NCBI GenBank assembly: GCA_021806005.1
Contig: JAJZDM010000016.1
Span: 1 to 45,544, forward strand
Direction of reading: 5' to 3'
Source of the DNA: Acidobacteriota bacterium
GTDB lineage: Bacteria > Acidobacteriota > Terriglobia > Terriglobales > Acidobacteriaceae
Length of the DNA stretch: 45,544 bases
Both the position numbers and the translations under genes were made by a program. Positions within the stretch are counted from its first letter, which is position 1; each line of letters opens with the position of its first letter. Shown piece by piece: positions 26,596-34,842 of the stretch. The notes beneath the pieces were generated by a model. That model worked only from the letters and a program-made list of their open reading frames with translations, was not told where the DNA came from and searched no databases.

Positions 26596-27876
26596 ATGCT
26601 GATGGTGATCTCGCCTCTCTCTCTCCCCGCGATGGTGCTGCTGACGATTGTGGCCATCAGTCTTCTGCTGATGCTGCTGCGGCCGCGGGGGATTTCAGAG
26701 GCATGGTGGGTTGCCGGCGGGACGCTGCTGTTGATGGCGCTGCGCCTGGTTCCGGTGCCTGCTGCCGTCCATGCAGTTGGGGAGGGAACGGATGTGTACC
26801 TGTTCCTGATCGGCATGATGCTGCTCTCCGAACTGGCCCGCGAACAGGGGGTCTTTGACTGGCTCTCCTACGTTGCGATGCGGGACGCGAACGGGTCCTG
26901 TCTTCGGCTGTTCTGCTCCGTCTCCCTGGTGGGAGTGCTGGTTACCGCGCTGCTATCCAACGATGCCACCGCGGTGGTGCTGACCCCGGCCATCCTGGCG
27001 GTGGTGCGCAAGGCGCGCCTCTCCCCGCTGCCTTATCTGTTCCTGTGCGCCCTGATGGCCAATGCGGCCAGCTTTGTCTTTCCCATCTCCAACCCTGCGA
27101 ATCTGGTGGTCTTCCACGCGGGCATGCCTCCTTTGCAGCAGTGGCTGCGTCTCTTCGGGGTTCCATCGGTGGTGGCGATCGTGATCACGTTTGCGGTTCT
27201 GGCGGTGTACTTCCGCAGGGAGTTGCGGGGCAGGATTGACCATGAGGTGCAGCGGGTGGCGCTGACGCCGGGCGGAAGGCTCACGCTGTGGGGACTGGCG
27301 CTGGTGATCCTGGTGCTGTTCTCGGCTTCGGCGCTGCGGATGGACCTGGGTCTGCCGACGTTTCTGGCTGGGCTGGTGATTACCGCGGTGGCCTCTGTGT
27401 ACTCGCGGAGTGATCCGCGCAAGCTGCTGCGGGAGGTAAGCTGGAGCTCCATTCTCCTGGTAGCCGGTCTGTTTGTGCTGGTAGACGCGGTGGAGTCCCA
27501 GGGGGCGTTGAAGCTGGCGCAGGCGTGGCTTGCGGGGGCAGAGAGGATGGCTCCGGGAAGGGCGACGCTGGCGGTGGGGCTGGGGCTGGGCGTGCTGAAC
27601 AACCTGGTGAACAATCTTCCGCTGGGGCTGATTGCCGGAGGCGCCATCCAGGCAGCGCATGTGAAGGGGCTGCTGGCGAACGCGGTGATGATGGGGATCG
27701 ACCTGGGACCGAACCTGTCGGTGACCGGCTCGCTGGCGACGATCCTATGGCTCTCCGCGCTGCGCAAGGAGGGGGTTGAGGTGAGTGCGGGCAGGTTTCT
27801 GAAGGTGGGCGTGGTGGCGATGCCGTTGGCCCTGGCGGCGGCGCTGGGCAGCGCGCTGGTGATGGCCGGGCGATAG
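26596..27876 (+). CDS. ArsB/NhaD-superfamily membrane permease (arsenite-efflux-like)
   Basis: The product of 426 aa has about eleven hydrophobic segments and two signatures of the ArsB branch of the ion-transporter superfamily: LLSNDATAVVLTPAI near 117-131 and the C-terminal GIDLGPNLSVTGSLATILWL, with NNLVNNLPLGLIAGG before it. ArsB proteins export arsenite or antimonite; relatives move sodium or organic anions. No arsR, arsC or acr3 gene is adjacent, so arsenite as substrate is unproven. It follows trpD by 27 nt and is probably cotranscribed. The ATG at 26596 has no strong ribosome site, so translation may be coupled or a different start used. The next gene is convergent. Confidence 0.85.
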   Translation: MLMVISPLSLPAMVLLTIVAISLLLMLLRPRGISEAWWVAGGTLLLMALRLVPVPAAVHAVGEGTDVYLFLIGMMLLSELAREQGVFDWLSYVAMRDANGSCLRLFCSVSLVGVLVTALLSNDATAVVLTPAILAVVRKARLSPLPYLFLCALMANAASFVFPISNPANLVVFHAGMPPLQQWLRLFGVPSVVAIVITFAVLAVYFRRELRGRIDHEVQRVALTPGGRLTLWGLALVILVLFSASALRMDLGLPTFLAGLVITAVASVYSRSDPRKLLREVSWSSILLVAGLFVLVDAVESQGALKLAQAWLAGAERMAPGRATLAVGLGLGVLNNLVNNLPLGLIAGGAIQAAHVKGLLANAVMMGIDLGPNLSVTGSLATILWLSALRKEGVEVSAGRFLKVGVVAMPLALAAALGSALVMAGR

Positions 27877-27889
27877 GAAGAGAGGGCCT

Positions 27890-28495
27890 CTACACCTCTG
27901 GGAGTTTCAACTGCTGGGAGGCATGCTCATCCACAAACGGATGGAAGTGCGCGCGGCAGCGGGCCTCGTAGAGTCCGGAGGCTCCGACGACGACCAGTTC
28001 CTGGCTCTGGCCGAGGCGCTGGGTATGGATTGCGGCGGCTCCGCAGACCATGCAGACGGCGGAGAGCTTGGTGACCGTGTCGGCGATCGCCATGAGATTC
28101 GGCACCGGGCCGAAGGGCTCAGCCGCAAAGGTGGTATCGAGCCCCGCCATGACAACCCGTTTGCCCAGAGCGATGAGTTCTACCGCCAGGGGGATGACGG
28201 CGGGGGAGAAGAACTGGACCTCGTCGACGCCGATCAGATCGATCTGGCCGAGCTGCGGATAGAGGGCTGCGCGCAGGTCTTCGACGTTGGCGACGGTGGT
28301 AGCGTCGTGAGTCTGAGCGTCGTGACTGGCGATGGAGGTGCGGTGATAGCGGAGATCGATATCCGGTTTGAAGCAGACCACCCGCTGGCGGGCGATGCGG
28401 GCGCGCTTGAGCCGGCGGATGAGTTCTTCGCTCTTGCCGGAGAACATTGGGCCGGTAATGACTTCGAGTACGCCGGGGGTGGGTTGATCTGCCAT
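27890..28495 (-). CDS. tdk: Thymidine kinase, type II
   Basis: The product of 201 aa phosphorylates thymidine with ATP in pyrimidine salvage. It has the Walker A loop GPMFSGKSEELIRR at 15-28, the catalytic region GVDEVQFF with E92, the lasso-like segment, and a zinc-binding set C148, C151, C180 and H183 (CMVCG and CRAHF). Length and order are typical of bacterial type II TK. ATG 28495 is divergent from sodC, with 75 bp between. It is cytosolic and shows no odd features. Confidence 0.97.
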   Translation of the reverse strand: MADQPTPGVLEVITGPMFSGKSEELIRRLKRARIARQRVVCFKPDIDLRYHRTSIASHDAQTHDATTVANVEDLRAALYPQLGQIDLIGVDEVQFFSPAVIPLAVELIALGKRVVMAGLDTTFAAEPFGPVPNLMAIADTVTKLSAVCMVCGAAAIHTQRLGQSQELVVVGASGLYEARCRAHFHPFVDEHASQQLKLPEV

Positions 28496-28570
28496 GCCAG
28501 CCCTATCTTAAATTGGGCAACGGCGGTGGATAACTGGGGTATTCTGGCCTTGCCTGCTGGAGGTTTTTCG

Positions 28571-29101
28571 ATGCGTCTGGGTTGGCTTTTGACCCCACTG
28601 CTGCTGGTAGCGGCGATCCCGGGAGTGGCACAAGCCACGGCGGGACCGAAGAAGATCAAGGTGCGACTGATCAACTCCTACGGTCAGGATGCCGGGTATG
28701 CCACCTTCAAGGCCGTCAAGAATGGGGTAAAGGTTCACCTGGACCTCCAGAATCTGCGCTTCGGGCAGCACGCGATCATCCTTCACGAGTATCCTGTCTG
28801 CGATCGTCCAGACTTTGAGGGAGCCGGGGCACACTTCAATCCCGATGGGAAGGAGCATGGATTTCTGAACCCGCGCGGCCATCACAATGGAGACTTTCCC
28901 GGGGGGGTCTCCATCGACGAGGATCATGAAGGGGAGGCGACCTATGTTCTGCACTCGGTGTCGCTGGATCCGAGCGCTCCGAACTCGCTGTTTCTGCATG
29001 GCGGAACATCGATCGTGATCCATGCCCGGCCGGATGACCAGAGGACCGATCCATATGGAGATGCCGGCAACCGGATCGCCTGCGGGGTGATCAGGCCATA
29101 G
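28571..29101 (+). CDS. sodC: Cu/Zn superoxide dismutase-like exported protein lacking one copper ligand
   Basis: The product of 176 aa starts at ATG 28571 after GGAGG (28559-28563); the frame extending further upstream lies over tdk and is not used. A signal peptide (MRLGWLLTPLLLVAAIPGVAQA) points to the periplasm. The SOD fold is clear: GAGAHFNPDGKEHG with two His, GHHNGDFPGG with His and Asp, SIVIHARPDD, and DAGNRIACGVI with the active-site Arg and disulphide Cys. In the first metal motif, where the family has HGFHVH, this protein has HAIILH, so the ligand equivalent to His46 of bovine SOD1 is isoleucine. Copper binding is therefore doubtful, although the zinc site is intact. It may be a non-dismutase relative. 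Confidence 0.85.
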   Translation: MRLGWLLTPLLLVAAIPGVAQATAGPKKIKVRLINSYGQDAGYATFKAVKNGVKVHLDLQNLRFGQHAIILHEYPVCDRPDFEGAGAHFNPDGKEHGFLNPRGHHNGDFPGGVSIDEDHEGEATYVLHSVSLDPSAPNSLFLHGGTSIVIHARPDDQRTDPYGDAGNRIACGVIRP

Positions 29102-29549
29102 CCAGAGCCAAGGGCGGCGAGAAGGGCTTTCGGGGTCCATTCGGCCGGGGAGTTGCGTGAGGAGGGCCCTATGCGGCGCGCCCCCTTGCCGCGCCTCCTT
29201 GCCGCGCCTCCTTGCCGCGCCTCCTTGCGTTGCACCCATGCAGCGCCGGACACGGGGAGGCTGCGGGTACGTGAGGTTTGAGCGCGGAGGCGCAGGTGAG
29301 AGCGTGCGGAACTGCGGAGGCGGAGCTTGCGTATGGAAAGATATGGCGACAGCGACCATTCCGGCGGTTGTGACGGGGCGGGGCGCAGGCTCACGGTCCC
29401 AGGCCGTTCCGCGGCTCTGGCTGGAGACGGAGCCGCGCAGCGAGACTCTGCCAGCCGGGAAGAGGGTGCTGGCGAGGGATAAGCGGCTGGAGACGCAGAC
29501 GTCGCCTGCCAAAGAGATTCTCTGGAACGGCCTCGTGGAGGAGGCGCAC
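29102..29549. other. Intergenic region with a short tandem repeat
   Basis: There is no recognised gene in these roughly 450 bp. The open frame running through it in phase with the sigma-factor gene reads as low-complexity Arg/Gly/Pro sequence and has no supported start. A 13-bp repeat occurs three and a half times (29184-29228). The sigma-factor promoter is expected here. Confidence 0.5.
29184..29228. repeat. 13-bp tandem repeat, about 3.4 copies
   Basis: The unit CCTTGCCGCGCCT is repeated exactly at 29184-29196, 29197-29209 and 29210-29222, followed by a partial copy (CCTTGCG). A repeat of this length in non-coding DNA usually reflects replication slippage. It lies about 320 bp before the sigma-factor gene. 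Confidence 0.8.
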
Positions 29550-30242
29550 ATGCCGCCTGAAGAGCCAAAGCCGCGCCGCCAGACGCCGGCTGCCGGGGAG
29601 GCCCGCGACGACCGGGGTGGCGGAGCCGACCGGGCTGCGATAGTGGCGGAGCAAAGATCGCTTGCCGCCCTGGCCGGGCGATGCCTGGAGGGTGATGCCG
29701 ACGCCTGGGAGCAGCTGGCGCGGTCGCAGCACCGCAGGATCTATGCCATCTGCTACCGGTTTACCGGGTCGCAGAGCGATGCGGAAGATCTGACCCAGGA
29801 GGCGTTTCTGAAGATGTATCGCAATCTGGGGAGCTTTGACGCCGAGCGGGGCAGCTTTACCACGTGGCTGACCACCCTGACCCGGAACCTGCTGGTGGAT
29901 CACTACCGCCGGTCGCGGATGGAGCGCGCCAGCGACTCACTGGATGAGAGCCAGGACGGCGAAGAGGATGGACCGCGCAAGGTGGATCGGCTGGCGGACG
30001 GCGGAAGGAGCCAGGAGCAGCACCTGGCGGGTATGGAGCTGCGCGCCCAGATTCAGCAGGCTTTGGGGTGCCTGTCTGCCGAGCTGCGCGAGGCGGTGAT
30101 TTTGCGCGATCTTCAGGAGATGGATTACAAAGAGATTGCTGAGGTTCTGGGGGTTCCGCAGGGAACGGTGAAGAGCCGGATCAGCCGGGGAAGGTGCGAG
30201 CTTGCGAGGCTGCTGAAGCGGATGGAAGGGCAGGTGATGTAA
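29550..30242 (+). CDS. ECF RNA polymerase sigma factor (RpoE-like)
   Basis: The product of 230 aa starts at ATG 29550, supported by a GGAGGAGG site at 29537-29544. Sigma70 region 2 is clear (RRIYAICYRFTGSQSDAEDL, TQEAFLKMYRNLGSFD, RGSFTTWLTTLTRNLLVDHY), and region 4 ends the protein (LSAELREAVILRDLQEMDYK, IAEVLGVPQGTVKSRISRGR). The first 35 residues are low-complexity. The next gene begins with a GTG immediately after the stop codon and encodes a zinc-finger membrane anti-sigma factor, so the pair is translationally coupled. It probably controls an envelope-stress regulon including its own operon. Confidence 0.93.
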   Translation: MPPEEPKPRRQTPAAGEARDDRGGGADRAAIVAEQRSLAALAGRCLEGDADAWEQLARSQHRRIYAICYRFTGSQSDAEDLTQEAFLKMYRNLGSFDAERGSFTTWLTTLTRNLLVDHYRRSRMERASDSLDESQDGEEDGPRKVDRLADGGRSQEQHLAGMELRAQIQQALGCLSAELREAVILRDLQEMDYKEIAEVLGVPQGTVKSRISRGRCELARLLKRMEGQVM

Positions 30243-31064
30243 GTGGCGAAGAGAGGCCAATTCGAAGCAGCGATGGCGCAGCCGGAGGGGAGGCGTCCGG
30301 AGGCCTGCGTGATCTGCGAGACGATGCTGCCTGAGGCTATCGACGGCACGCTGCACAAGGCGGAACGGATTGTCTTTGAGCGGCACATCGCCAGTTGTGC
30401 GGCCTGCCGGAGCGAACTGGCGGAGGCGCAGCGCGGTGAGGCGTGGTTGAGCCTGTTGAAGAGCCAGACGCTGGAGCCGCCGGCTGACCTGCTGGACAGA
30501 GTGCTTGCGGTGACGACGGGTAGCGCGGCACGCACGGCGGAGGGGTACGCGGCTGCCAGGGCAGTCTCCACGGATGCAGGACGGAAGGCGGAGCCTGTAG
30601 CAACGCCGGTTACGGCGTTGGGTCCAGTGGCGCCCGACCGGGATGCAGTGGGGCTGCCGCAGTGGGATGGGGCAGCACCGGGCGAGTGGGGTTTGAGCGA
30701 TGGAAGCCCGAGGGCGCAGGGGCTCTTCGCTGGCGAACTGGCTGAGACGGAGAGCTTTGCGACGGGAGAGCGAGCAGGCTGGGCGCCGGTTTGGGCGATG
30801 GTTACGCAACCCCGTCTGGTGATGACGGCGGCGATGGCCTTCTTCTCCATCGCCCTGACGTTGAATCTCACCGGTGTCCGGTTGCGGGATCTGAGAGGCT
30901 CTGACTTAACGTTTTCCGCGATGAAGCGGAGCGTGGCGGATGCGGATGCGTCGGCAGCCAGGGTATTCCAGAACAATCGGGCGGTATACCAGATGGAGTC
31001 GCGGCTAAGCGAGTTGCGGAATGAGGACGCGGTTCACGATGCTTCCCCGGCAGGACGCCGGTAG
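30243..31064 (+). CDS. Zinc-finger membrane anti-sigma factor
   Basis: The product of 273 aa has an N-terminal zinc-finger anti-sigma domain (zf-HC2 type): C22 and C25 in ACVICE, then H48, C52 and C55 in ERHIASCAACR. This part would hold the sigma factor in the cytoplasm. A long flexible Ala/Gly/Pro linker follows (about 90-185), then one transmembrane helix at about 192-210 (LVMTAAMAFFSIALTLN) and a periplasmic tail of about 60 residues. The GTG start directly abuts the sigma-factor stop codon, giving a coupled pair. The length and domain order are standard for RpoE-type regulation, where the tail would be cut under stress. Confidence 0.88.
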   Translation: MAKRGQFEAAMAQPEGRRPEACVICETMLPEAIDGTLHKAERIVFERHIASCAACRSELAEAQRGEAWLSLLKSQTLEPPADLLDRVLAVTTGSAARTAEGYAAARAVSTDAGRKAEPVATPVTALGPVAPDRDAVGLPQWDGAAPGEWGLSDGSPRAQGLFAGELAETESFATGERAGWAPVWAMVTQPRLVMTAAMAFFSIALTLNLTGVRLRDLRGSDLTFSAMKRSVADADASAARVFQNNRAVYQMESRLSELRNEDAVHDASPAGRR

Positions 31065-31109
31065 AGCGAGGTTACGCAGCCGAGGGTAGGTAAAGAGAGT
31101 CGGGCGAGT

Positions 31110-32747
31110 ATGGATAAGGACACAACCAATACGGATGGTGGGAATGCCCCGGAGAGCCAGGGCGGCGCCGCAGGCGGCTTTGAGGGTAGCGCGGCTGCGG
31201 AGGATGCAGCGGCCCCACGGGCAGGGTTCTGCCAGGACTGCGGGCGGCCGCTGACGACGCAGACGGCGCGTTACGTGGGTGGGGGTGTGTTCTGCGAACC
31301 GTGCCTGACGGCGCGGGTGACGGCAGGTTCGCCGATGGGGGCGTCCAGGCCGGGTTCTTCGTACCCGACGTATGGGCCGGTTGCAGATGGGCAGAGCGCA
31401 GGTGGACCGGTGGCGGGTGCTGTGCCCGGCGACGAGCCGCGACCAACCCTGGCCGCCATTCTGGGTTTTATCCCAGGTGTGGGGGCGATGTATAACGGCC
31501 AGTTCGCCAAGGGGATCGTGCATCTGGCGATCTTCGTGTTGCTGACGTTTGTGGCCAACAATGTGAGCGGGCTTTTCTGGATCTTCTGCTGGGGATGGAT
31601 CTTCTATATGGCCTTTGAGGCCTACCATACGGCGGTGGCGCGCAGGGACGGTCTGCCCCTTCCAAACGCCTTTGGGTTCAACGATATTGGCGAGCGCATG
31701 GGCTTTGGCCGGAGCTGGGTTGGGGGAGCGGGAGCAGCTCCGGCAAGACCGGAGGGATGGGCGAGCCCGGCTGGCAGCCAGGGGCCGGGGGAGGGGTTTC
31801 AGCCGGCTTCCGGCGGGGTGTCTGGCGGGGCATCGGGATGGGTTGCGCCTGGGACGCCGGTTGCCCCGGCAGTCCCCTATGCTGCGGCGAACCCGGTCCA
31901 GGTGGGCACGGCTCCAGCCTGGACGGGATACGTGGCTCCGACGGCTTTTGCCGCCTCCGGCCGGGTTGTGGCACCGGCTGGTCCGGCTGCCGCACCGCCG
32001 GTCGCCGCGCCGCAGCCGGCAGAGCCCGCCGGAGGGCAGGGTGGGGGCACCTGGGGCCCGAGACCGTATACGGAGACCTTTACGGGTGCGGAGCAGGGCT
32101 ATGCGGCGTCAGCGACGGGAAGAGGGTTTCCGGCGGGCGCCTTGTGGCTGATCGGGCTGGGAGTGCTGATTCTTGTTGCCAACCTTCTGCCGGACTGGAG
32201 GATGACGGAGTGGTGGACGCCCCTGTTTTTCGCCGGGCTTTCCGTCTGGGTGTTTGTGCGCCGGCGGCGTTCCAGGGGCAGGCTGCTGGGTGCGCTGCGT
32301 CTGCCGATTGTTCTGATGGTGCTGGCAGTGATGCTGGCGCTGCACGCTGCGAATCTCTCCATCAGTGGTGGGCTTACGGTGTCGGTGTTGCTGATTGTGT
32401 TTGGTGGGTTGATGCTGCTGGAGCGGCTGGTGGGCGTGAGCGGGCGAATGACGGGATTCGGCTATGCGGCCAGGGGATCCGGGTATCCGGCTGCCGGATC
32501 CGGATATGATCCCGCAGGGCCGGGCGCGGGCTGGAGCGGGGCTGCGGGTGCAAACTCGCCCGGGGTGAGTGTGCCGGGCGCAGGGGATGCTCCTGCCCGC
32601 GCGGAGTGGGTGAGGCCGGAGGGTGAGGTTCTGCAGGCTGACCTGGCCCGCAGCACGAAGAGCGGAGAGGATGTTCCCTCCAGCAGCCAGCAGGAGGGCG
32701 GGGACGGCCAGCAGGGCGGACCGCCAGAGGGGCAAGGATCGCGATGA
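31110..32747 (+). CDS. Multi-domain membrane protein with zinc-ribbon-like N-terminus and LiaI/LiaF-like tail
   Basis: The product of 545 aa starts with a zinc-ribbon-like motif, C41, C44, C62 and C65 (FCQDCGRP and FCEPC). A membrane pair follows (ILGFIPGVGAMYNGQFAKGI, IFYMAFEAYHTA; about 113-165), resembling the TM2-type segment. A long Ala/Gly/Pro-rich region lacks structure. Near the C-terminus are four hydrophobic segments of the LiaI/LiaF-like (DUF5668) type, such as GALWLIGLGVLILVANLL. Both ends would be cytoplasmic. It lies 45 bp after the anti-sigma gene and overlaps the next gene by 4 nt (ATGA), placing it in the sigma-factor operon. Function is not known; envelope-stress sensing is inferred from context. 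Confidence 0.75.
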   Translation: MDKDTTNTDGGNAPESQGGAAGGFEGSAAAEDAAAPRAGFCQDCGRPLTTQTARYVGGGVFCEPCLTARVTAGSPMGASRPGSSYPTYGPVADGQSAGGPVAGAVPGDEPRPTLAAILGFIPGVGAMYNGQFAKGIVHLAIFVLLTFVANNVSGLFWIFCWGWIFYMAFEAYHTAVARRDGLPLPNAFGFNDIGERMGFGRSWVGGAGAAPARPEGWASPAGSQGPGEGFQPASGGVSGGASGWVAPGTPVAPAVPYAAANPVQVGTAPAWTGYVAPTAFAASGRVVAPAGPAAAPPVAAPQPAEPAGGQGGGTWGPRPYTETFTGAEQGYAASATGRGFPAGALWLIGLGVLILVANLLPDWRMTEWWTPLFFAGLSVWVFVRRRRSRGRLLGALRLPIVLMVLAVMLALHAANLSISGGLTVSVLLIVFGGLMLLERLVGVSGRMTGFGYAARGSGYPAAGSGYDPAGPGAGWSGAAGANSPGVSVPGAGDAPARAEWVRPEGEVLQADLARSTKSGEDVPSSSQQEGGDGQQGGPPEGQGSR

Positions 32748-34471
32748 GCTCTTATCCCCCTCAGCCTCCGCAACCGCCGCCCGGTCCCTACGCAACGGGC
32801 TACAACCGTGGCGCCCTGCGAGCGCAGCGGCAGATGCTGAAGGCGCAGGCGCGTGCGGAGCAGCGGCGGCAGCAGGCCCTGAGCCGCCAACTACGAGACC
32901 GGCAGCGAGCCGAGCGGAGAGCCCTTCAGCGGGGTTCGGTGGTTGGGCCGCTGCTGATTCTGACTCTGGGAGTGATGATCCTGCTGGCGGAGATGGGGCG
33001 GATCCACTGGGGAGCCGCCCTGCGGTGGTACGGCCGCTGGTGGCCGGCGGTGATGATCGCCGCTGGTGTGGTTCTGGTGCTGGAGTGGATGGCGGATCAG
33101 TGGCTCTTTGCCTCGGGGAGGTTCGCAGCTCCGCTGCCGGGGAGTGGGATGGCCGGACCGGGGATCGGCGGTCATCGGCGTGTGCTGGGCAGCGGCATCA
33201 TCTTTCTGCTGGTGCTGCTGGCGCTGGCCGGTCTGGGAGTTCGTCTGCTGTGGCGGCCCGCAGAGGATGCGGTGGCATGGCGTGGTCATGGCCTTGCCGA
33301 CGGGTCTTCCGAACTTGCTTCTGTATTTGGCGAACGCTACGACGCCGACAGCTCCATGGACAACGTGCTGCCGCAGGGAACCACGCTGATGATTCGCGAC
33401 CCGCATGGAGATGTTACGGTCGCCGGTTCGAGCAGTGATGGCCAGGTGCATGTGAGTGTGCATACCGAGGCGCATGCCTGGGACCGGGAGTTGGTCCAGC
33501 GAAAGATGCGGGCGTTGCAGCCGGTGTTTGCGCTGCAGAACGGCGTCCTGCGACTGGAGGGAAGTGATGTGGAGGGTGGAGAGGCGGATCTTACGGTCAC
33601 GCTGCCTCACACCTCCGCGGTGACGATTGGGGCGGATCAAGGCGACGTGACCGTCAGCGAGATGGCCGGTCCGGTGACGATCTCCGCCAATCATGGGGAC
33701 GTGGACGTCAGCGGCGTGAACAACAGCGTGACCCTGCATATGAACGACGATGATGCGAGCCTGACACTGCATAGCATCCATGGGCCGGTGGTGGCGGAGG
33801 GACACTGCGGAGATATTGATATCTCCGAGGTGAATGGAGATCTGACGCTGCAGGGAGATTTCTTCGGCTCTACGGATCTGGAACACATTGACGGGGCGAT
33901 TCACTTTGAGACCAGCCGGACGCAGTTCAGCGCCGCACGCCTGGAGGATGAGTTCGATGTGGACAACGACAGCCTGGATGCCAACGAGCTTCTGGGGCCC
34001 GTGGTGTTGAAGACAGAGGACAAGAACATTACATTGGACCGGGTGCAGGGCAGTGTAACGGTGACGAACCGCAACGGTTCGGTGGAGTTGACGCATACTG
34101 CGCCGCTGGATGTCCTTTCCATCGAGAATCATGATGGGTCAGTCGATGTGGGGTTGCCGGGTGATAGCGGCTTCGACCTGAACGCGCGCACCCGCAATGG
34201 AGATATGGAGAACGACTTTGGCCTGGCCGCGCAGAAGACGGACAGCGTGAGCACGCTGCAGGGCCGGGTGGCAGGGGGCGGTCCAACGGTAACCATTGCC
34301 ACCACGGACGGAGACGTGACGATAAGGCGGAGTTCGGTGGCCCCGCTGTCTCCGGTGACGCCACCGGAGCCGATCACCTTTCCGCGAGGGAGAGGCAATC
34401 CGAAGACGCCGGCTGTGAAGCGGACGCCCACTCCCCCGGCCGCTCCAGCAGATCCTTTGCGCGATTTCTGA
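32744..34471 (+). CDS. LiaI/LiaF-like membrane protein with DUF4097 beta-repeat domain
   Basis: The product of 575 aa has a basic cytoplasmic N-terminus (RRQQALSRQLRDRQRAERRA), transmembrane helices at about 66-83, 99-115 and 148-166, and then about 320 residues of short beta-strands typical of DUF4097 (DPHGDVTVAGSS, LTLHSIHGPVVAEG, IDISEVNGDLTLQGD). These repeats should form a beta-helix outside the membrane. Such proteins occur with Lia/Psp stress systems and with adhesin-like domains. The C-terminus is proline-rich. It starts at ATG 32744, overlapping the previous stop codon. A hairpin follows it directly. Confidence 0.85.
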   Translation: MSSYPPQPPQPPPGPYATGYNRGALRAQRQMLKAQARAEQRRQQALSRQLRDRQRAERRALQRGSVVGPLLILTLGVMILLAEMGRIHWGAALRWYGRWWPAVMIAAGVVLVLEWMADQWLFASGRFAAPLPGSGMAGPGIGGHRRVLGSGIIFLLVLLALAGLGVRLLWRPAEDAVAWRGHGLADGSSELASVFGERYDADSSMDNVLPQGTTLMIRDPHGDVTVAGSSSDGQVHVSVHTEAHAWDRELVQRKMRALQPVFALQNGVLRLEGSDVEGGEADLTVTLPHTSAVTIGADQGDVTVSEMAGPVTISANHGDVDVSGVNNSVTLHMNDDDASLTLHSIHGPVVAEGHCGDIDISEVNGDLTLQGDFFGSTDLEHIDGAIHFETSRTQFSAARLEDEFDVDNDSLDANELLGPVVLKTEDKNITLDRVQGSVTVTNRNGSVELTHTAPLDVLSIENHDGSVDVGLPGDSGFDLNARTRNGDMENDFGLAAQKTDSVSTLQGRVAGGGPTVTIATTDGDVTIRRSSVAPLSPVTPPEPITFPRGRGNPKTPAVKRTPTPPAAPADPLRDF

Positions 34472-34517
34472 TTGGCCGGCGGTTCAGTCGGTGAACTTGC
34501 TGTGCTCCCCCGGCCAA
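34472..34517 (+). terminator. Candidate terminator after the sigma operon
   Basis: TTGGCCGG at 34472-34479 pairs with CCGGCCAA at 34510-34517, beginning directly after the stop codon of the DUF4097 gene. After one mismatch, two more pairs follow, and the loop is about 24 nt. There is no T-tract, so it is weaker evidence than the sucD terminator. Confidence 0.45.
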
Positions 34518-34601
34518 CTCGCGGCGCGAGCGAGGCTTGAGAACTCTTTGCGGCGATCTCTGCAAGATATCTCCGTTTCCGGGCCTGGATGCAGGGGGTC
34601 C

Positions 34602-34820
34602 TGACCTCCAAACATCCGTCCATTTCGGAGTGCGATCTGGACGAAAGCAGAGGGAAGGACAGATGAGCCGGGGCCGGCACGCGGAGGCGCAGATCATCGC
34701 TGCGCTGAAGCAGATCGGCTTGTGGAAGACGGAATATCACTTGCATCGTCCTCACCGCTCGCAGGGCTGCTTGACCCCGAATGCGTTGCGCGGCAATGGC
34801 AGGCTGCGGCCTTTTCGGTG
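34602..34820 (+). pseudogene. Collapsed IS3-family remnant: orfA head joined to orfB tail
   Basis: A reading frame from ATG 34664 begins MSRGRHAEAQIIAALKQ, matching the N-terminus of IS3-type OrfA, and then runs directly into WKTEYHLHRPHRSQGCLTPN, the C-terminal signature of IS3 OrfB (the RPH.S.G.LTP motif). The roughly 350 codons that should lie between, including the DDE catalytic core, are missing. The upstream TGACCTCC at 34602-34609 could be the left end. The right end is not identified. The remnant is therefore an internally deleted, inactive element and not a gene. Confidence 0.8.
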
Positions 34821-34842
34821 ACCAATAAATCTTGATCCGAGC

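Noticed and set aside
27923-28570. Plus-strand extension upstream of the sodC start
   Set aside because: Overlaps tdk on the opposite strand. The signal peptide and GGAGG fix the sodC start at 28571.
29157-29549. Upstream extension of the second sigma-factor frame
   Set aside because: Low-complexity sequence across a tandem repeat. The ribosome site GGAGGAGG fits ATG 29550.
32891-34132. Minus-strand frame of 413 codons
   Set aside because: Antisense to the DUF4097 gene; the His-rich reading reflects codon bias of the real strand.
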